Assembly: GCA_030765065.1 (NCBI GenBank)
Contig: CM060981.1
Span: forward strand, 225,501,152 to 225,565,151
DNA length: 64,000 nt
Direction of reading: 5' to 3'
From: Deroplatys truncata
Lineage: Eukaryota > Arthropoda > Insecta > Mantodea > Mantidae
Under the pieces are notes generated by a model. The model saw nothing but the letters and a program-made list of their open reading frames with translations, was not told where the DNA came from and made no database searches. The first letter of the stretch is position 1; each line of letters begins with the position of its first letter. Positions 58,201-64,000 of the stretch are shown here, piece after piece. Made by a program: the position numbers and the translations under genes.

Positions 58201-58579
58201 CGGGCAGTATAGGCCTATGGCTTGGGGTGGAAGAAGATATGTTTCAATCAATGAAATGAATACCTGGGATATAAGGAAAAACTTCGATGGTCATATAATT
58301 TCCGTAGGTGTGCCTTGATTTTTACTTTATTTATAGTTAATTTTGCGAAATTTGCTCTTTTATGCTTTATGAGAATAATCACTAGGACCTAAATTTTTAT
58401 TATGGTATTTTTGCTTTAAATTGTTTCTGTTGTAGTGCTTGAAACTACACAACTTTATGATACACCATCACAAAATAGTATTTTATCAATAACATACTTA
58501 TATCAATCGTTTAATTATATTTATTTGGCAGACCTTTAAAATCCATATTTTCTCTGTAGTGAAGAACTAAATCTTTAAG
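58201..58579. other. no feature recognised
   Basis: AT-rich spacer. Confidence 0.4.
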
Positions 58580-58720
58580 TTATTTGCCCCACGTTTAGGT
58601 GCCAATTTGAAGGAGGAGTTGTATTGTAGTTCCACTGTTGGGGAGCCAAACTTGATGAAGTAACTGCCCCACGTAGGTACAAAGTTTCCGGTGGCCTTCG
58701 CCCCAACGTTTAGGAATCAA
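58580..58720 (-). mobile_element. possible LTR-element leader fossil (primer-binding-like repeats)
   Basis: On the minus strand three short related phrases occur: CCTAAACGTTGGGGC, CCTACGTGGGGC and TTGGCACCTAAACGTGGGGC. The last resembles the tRNA-Lys-type primer-binding wording (TGGCGCCCAACGTGGGGC) next to which some LTR retrotransposons place their left repeat. No coding parts of such an element were recognised nearby. Treated as a doubtful fossil. Confidence 0.25.
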
Positions 58721-59639
58721 CTTTGTATTTTAATGTTTCTTTAAATACTATATATTTATACTTGCCTCGACTGCATCAGTATTAATTTGTAGAAACATGT
58801 ATCTCTTAGCAGGGGGTGATGCGGCTAAAGAATGTAGGCTTACACAGATTATAATTTTTACTTCACTCCTTTTATTAATCCTTCACACGATTAAATAACA
58901 CTTCACTGATATAGAGAGCTGTGAGATTATTTATTAAATACTTGCACTTTTTAACAGGTAAATTTTATAATATTCTCGCCGTAATGAATTTTATATGTCT
59001 CACACTGAATACGTACCGAGCGAACAAAGTGCTCAGGTACATTGGCTTCTAGCGACTGGCGTTTACCGCTGAAATTTGTAAGTTTTTCTATTTCACGTCT
59101 CTGATTGGCTAATTTTACTCCAATAGTATGCTTCTATTTAACTTTCAGCTTTTCTGTTTGTTGATTGGCTATTTATAAACTGTTTTAAATATTACATTAT
59201 TATTGCTCCAAGAATTACTAGTAGCATTATTAAACTTTTCAATTCATTATTGCCTAAAGGTTACCTCATTGTTACGTCATTGTTGGCAACTTTCAGCTTC
59301 TATTCTCACAGCTCCTACATTATTAAATTACCTAATACATTCACATAACATTATTATACATGTACACAGTAATATAAACATATATAATGACTGTAATATA
59401 CACTTTTTATATATTGTAGTATACATATATTGCTCTAAGGCGGGCTGTTATTACATTTTATATTGTACAATTAGACTGAAATCATTTGTGTTAAAAATAC
59501 TGCCTCAATTAATAAGTATAAGAATTTCTTCTTCGGTCTGAAAAGTTATTTCGCTTTACTCTAATTACAGAGCCCTGGACACAGATATAAGAAAACTGCG
59601 CTTTCCCCTTAAGTTTAAAACTTACAACGCCGTAAAACG
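58721..59639. other. no gene recognised
   Basis: AT-rich. A 112-codon plus-strand frame (59203-59541) is isoleucine- and leucine-rich low complexity and unsupported. Confidence 0.35.
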
Positions 59640-60060
59640 TAGCTTTCTAACTCATAATGATAATCTTATGTTTTCCTAAGCTATCCAAAACGTTCCGTGC
59701 CATTTTATTAGTTGTCGTCCGTATATCACCTATTGGATAATAATGTAATAATTTTAAGGTGAGAGGTTCTGTTGATCTGGATTTGTCAACGCCACTAATT
59801 CCTATTGTTTCCCACACAGAACTTCCTATTTGAAGATTATATCATAGGCAGTTTCGCCCTCTTCGTTGCATAACCTGCATATTGGTTCTTCTTTGACGAT
59901 TCCCATCGTATGTAGGTGCTCCCGTAGTCTACAATATCCCGCCAAGAGCTTGGTTATTAGGTTTATTTCAGATCTATTGAGATTAAGTAGATCAGTGAGT
60001 GAAGAGGATTTTTTACTCATCTTTTGCTTGCTGTGTTTGCATCCCTTTGTTTAAACCTAT
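59640..60060 (-). pseudogene. LINE C-terminal (post-RNase H) remnant
   Basis: On the minus strand from 60020 the frame reads LTDLLNLNRSEINLITKLLA, GYCRLREHLHTMGI and EEPICRLCNEEGETAYDIIF. This is the conserved segment with the GHCRL-like motif and the C-x-x-C knuckle that follows RNase H in I/R1-type LINEs. The final cysteine of the ECPAL-like end and what follows are degraded. RNase H itself is not visible upstream, so the copy is short. It is a different family from the LINE at 11.8-16.7 kb. Confidence 0.6.
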
Positions 60061-62080
60061 CGCAATTGGTGATGGTAATTATTCTACTCAGCAATGGTTG
60101 TTCGAACAGAATTTAATGGAATGTCAAATACTGGTTCAGACCCAAGTCCAGGACCTCTTTAAGCAGATCCTTTCCTTGCCAGGGTCTGCTTTTTCATTTC
60201 ATAAAACTCCTTTATGTCCAGGCACTCACCCTGCTTCCAATTTCAATAAATCTTTACTTTTGTCATAAAGCAGAGAGAAGAGATGAAAACAAGAATAGGA
60301 AAAAGGAGCTAAAACTAAAATCTGCGAAATAATAATACGAGTGTACAAATCATCAGATATTCACAATCACTTCTTCAATGACAGAAAGTCAGAAACATTA
60401 ACAGCTTCGCCTGAAATTGTCGAATAAAAGTCTTGCTACTGAAAATTATCACTTTCATTTTATTATAGTTGAAAATGATATACTATGAGACAGAATGTGC
60501 CGGAATTAATTTTATTATGTACTAATTTATTCAGTGTTCAATTTAATCTATAAATTATATAAGTGTACAATGTGAAAACAATGTAAATAGTAATTTTTGT
60601 ATAATGTAATATTTGTCGTGTACATAATGTTCCTGTTTCACTAGGTTTAGAATGTTTTGAAAGCTGCAGTTAGGATAGAAACATGCTGTTTCCAGGTGCA
60701 GCTAAATCGGTTTCTTTTGTGTAAGAAAATAAAGGTAAAGGTTTTATGACTCTGTTTGTTTCCGCTCCGGATGTATGGAGCGAGGCAAATATTATAACGG
60801 CAGTTTTACCGTTGACTTTTAGTAGAGGACCGTCCACAGTGTAAGACGGACAGTTGAGTTCACAGTACACAGTTGAGAAGGCAGTACACAGGGGAAGACT
60901 GTGGTGATATGTGAACAGGAACAGTATGTAGTGTTAGAGTGAGGAAGTAATAATAAATAGTCCTAAAGCAAACGTTCCAGTGTGTAATCAATTCCTCTAT
61001 AAGCTCCCATTGCTACAACTGAGATCGACGAGCTTATCAAATGTCATGATAGGCAGAGTCCATGCAAACATCACCGCTGAGATCCATCTAGCCAGGGTAA
61101 CAGCGAGAAGGACTACAAGACGAAGCCACATCGAAACAATAGGCAGGGACGCAACTATTTCTATTGAAGTTCCGATGTAAATGAGAGAATGCCAATAAAT
61201 TATGTTATAAACACTCAAACCTAACGCTTTTTCTTAATTTTGTCATGCATTTATTGCTTTGACTATTTTCCTTTATTGGTTTCCTTCCTATTGCTTTATT
61301 ATGCAAATTCTAAAGCATTACCTTCTTGGTGATGAAAAAATAAAAACCTTCCAAACATGCTTCTAATTTTACAGTAAAGTAGTTTGATATCTTGTGTACA
61401 TTTACATATCCGTTTCTGGTTGGAGAACACATAAACCTAGTGCTGTGCTAAGCAGTAGTAAAGAAGACGAAAAAATATCGCTAGTAGTTCTGCACACTCA
61501 GAAATAAATTCAAACACAAAGGTAACACTCAAACAAAGGGATAGTAAATCTCCAGAGCCGTAAAGAAGAGAAAGACAAAAAGGAAGCTTTGCTGGAAACA
61601 TCACAAATGAGAGCGTAGTCAGCAGACTGTCCGTATAGACGCTGTTGTATGCAGCATTATCCTCCTAGAGCTTCGGATTAACAGTTCACGGTTCCTTTAT
61701 CAAACATATACATGACGGGAGTAAATAAGAATATACACATTATTCACCCATGGGCACTTACAAAGAAGGAAGGCGATGCTCTTGGGTTAACTATGATAAT
61801 TGTGAATTACTTCATGGACTTGAACAAAGTCCACCAAGGAAATTACTTCCAGATAAGCAAATACAGCTGAAAAGAAAGGCAAGTTTACCTTTCGAGAAAT
61901 ATAATGCCTATTTAACGTATCTTAATGAGGAATGTTGTTAAAACACAAGTAACCTCACAATCCTTTCACAAAGTTGTTGCTTTATAGACGCGTATAAGAA
62001 TGACAATACGTAAATACTCCATTTGTTCAGTAAATGGTAATTTTTGTTAGCCAAGAATAACAGTTTTGTTACAGATACAA
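60061..62080. other. no gene recognised
   Basis: Mostly AT-rich with a slightly GC-richer section at 60750-61170. Open frames at 60980-61180 (plus) and 60997-61218 (minus) overlap each other, and one at 61750-61941 encodes MGTYKEGRRCSWVNYDNCEL. None is recognised. The purine-rich sequence before AATAAATAGTCC near 60955 could be part of an old transposon. Confidence 0.35.
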
Positions 62081-62089
62081 CCTTTCTTT

Positions 62090-64000
62090 GTTATTTTTGC
62101 TGCTACTATCCCAACACCATATTGGCTCCAACACCACTACCACTACTATTAGTAATTCACGCCGCCTCCACTACCATCACCACCTTATTTGTATTTTGAC
62201 CGCAGCCGACCCCATCACCACCATCACCACCACCACCACCACCAGCACTATTAGCACTTTTACATCCCCCTCAACCACCATCACCACTACCACCACAACT
62301 ATTAGTATTTCTACATTAGTTTCAACCACCACCACCACGAATAGCGTATCTATGTACGCCTCAACCACCATCACCACTACCACTATTACTATTAACATTT
62401 CTACCATCACCAACACCACCACCATTACCACTACAATTAGTATTTCTACATTAGCTTCAACCACCAACACCACTACCATCACCAACACCACCATTATCAC
62501 CGCACTACTATAATATTTCTACCTCCACCACCACCACAACCACCACCACCACCACAACCACCACCACCACTAATAGCGTTTTATGTACGCCTCAACCACC
62601 ATCACTACTACCACTACCACTATTAACATTTTTACCATCACCAACACCACCACCATCACCGTACTACTATTAGTACTTCTACCATCACCACCACCACCAC
62701 CACTAATAGCGTTTCTATGTACGCCTCAACCACCATCACCACTACCACTATTACTATTAACATTTTTATCATCACCAACACCACCACCATCACCGTACTA
62801 CTATTAGTACTTCTACCATCACCACCACCACCACCACTAATAGCGTTTCTATGTACGCCTCAACCACCATCACCACTACCACTATTACTATTAACATTTT
62901 TATCATCACCAACACCACCACCATCACCGTACTACTATTAGTACTTCTACCATCACCACCACCACCACCACTAATAGCGTTTCTATGTTCGCCTCAACCA
63001 CCATCACCACTACCACTATTACTATTAACATTTTTACCATCACCAACATCACCACCACCATCACTGTACTACTATTAGTACTTCTACCATCACCACCACC
63101 ACTAATAGCGTTTCTATGTACGCCTCACCCACCATTATCACTACCAATATTACTATTAACATTTCTACCATCATCATCACCACCACCACCACCACCACCA
63201 CCACCACCACCACTATCATCACCACCACCACCAAGAGCGTTTCTATATACGCCTCAACCATCATCACCACTACTACTATTACTATTAACATTTTTACCAT
63301 CACCAACGCCACCACCACCATCACCATACTACTATTAGTACCTCTAACATCACCACCACCGCCACCACTAATAGCGTTTCTATGTACGCCTCAACCACCA
63401 TCACCACTACCACTATTACGATTAACATTTTACCATCACCAACACCACCACCACCATCACCGTAATACTGTTAGTATTTCTACCATCATCACCAACACCA
63501 ACACCACCACCATCACCATCACCACCACCACTAATAGCGTTTCTATGTACGCCTCAACCACCATCACCACTACCACTATTACTATTAACATTCTACCATC
63601 ACCAACACCACCACCATCACCGTAATACTATTAGTATTTCTACCATCATCACCAACACCACCACCATCACCATCATCACCACCACTAATAGTGTTTCTAT
63701 GTACGCCTCAACCACCATCACTACTACCACTACCACTATTAATATTTTTATCATCACCAACACCACCACCACCATCACCGTACTACTATTAGTACTTTAC
63801 CATCACCACCACCACCACCACCACTAATAGCGTTTCTATGTTCGCCTCAACCACCATCACCACTACCACTATTACTATTAACATTTTTACCATCACCAAC
63901 ACCACCACCACCATCACCGTACTACTATTAGTACTTCTACCATCACCACCACCACTAATAGCGTTTCTATGTCCACCTCAACCACCATCACCACTACCAA
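62090..64000. repeat. CAC-rich minisatellite, 134-bp period, runs off the window
   Basis: From about 62500 units begin TAATAGCGTTTCTATGTACG and contain ACTATTACTATTAACATTT and GTACTACTATTAGTACTTC, joined by (CAC/ACC)n tracts. Unit starts near 62583, 62717, 62851 and 62985 are 134 bases apart; later units vary in length in the CAC tracts. The plus strand is nearly devoid of G. At least eleven units are present and the array continues beyond 64000. Thr- and Pro-rich open frames here are artefacts. Confidence 0.95.

Noticed and set aside
59203-59541. 112-codon plus-strand frame
   Set aside because: Ile/Leu-rich translation of AT-rich DNA with no recognisable domain.
62088-63625. Thr-, Ile- and Pro-rich open frames up to 169 codons
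   Set aside because: They are translations of CAC/ACC tracts in a minisatellite, open in several frames and on both strands.

Overview
The window looks like a gene-poor, AT-rich stretch of an insect nuclear genome. The insect reading rests on the mix of mariner, DUF4817-type Tc1/mariner, hAT, RTE/jockey-like and I/R1-like LINE, BEL/Pao and several tRNA-derived SINE families. A polyneopteran such as a cockroach, termite or stick insect is possible, but that is inference. I found no rRNA gene, no functional tRNA gene and no convincing complete host gene. The two best candidates for non-repeat coding sequence are a 46-codon exon-like segment on the minus strand (23077-23214) and an open minus-strand frame near 25.1-25.35 kb. 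Neither could be named.

Layout. 0-5 kb: a pyrimidine-rich minisatellite of about 65 bp period, a tiny hAT MITE with a perfect 8-bp target duplication, and a cluster of tRNA-derived SINEs. 7.1-7.9 kb: a deletion derivative of a DUF4817-type Tc1/mariner transposon with long terminal inverted repeats. 10.7-11.8 kb: a mariner carrying a SINE. 11.8-16.7 kb: a broken LINE (endonuclease, reverse transcriptase, RNase H, ATT tail) interrupted by a copy of a repeat family called R850 here. 18.1-22.5 kb: an old BEL/Pao LTR-retrotransposon fossil. 25.3-30.06 kb: a 4.7-kb satellite array of 67-73 bp monomers holding a SINE. 31.8-38.7 kb: a large inverted repeat whose arms carry a mariner and a GC-rich insertion. 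35-36.2 kb: a LINE remnant interrupted by a SINE and by a second LINE. 39.4-42.1 kb: hAT remnants. 45.8-46.1 kb: a near-perfect palindromic MITE. 48.5-50.7 kb: a mariner split by a 997-bp transposon with matching 5-bp duplications. 54.8-55.6 kb: a foldback element whose arms are each two tandem units. 58-60 kb: LINE ends. 62.1 kb to the window end: a CAC-rich minisatellite of 134-bp period.

R850 is the dominant theme. It is an interspersed repeat of roughly 850 bp with nine or ten substantial copies plus fragments, on both strands, most with an internal (TG/CA)n tract of variable length. The window works as a record of layered transposon insertions, in which nesting gives the relative order of arrival, rather than as a set of cooperating genes.
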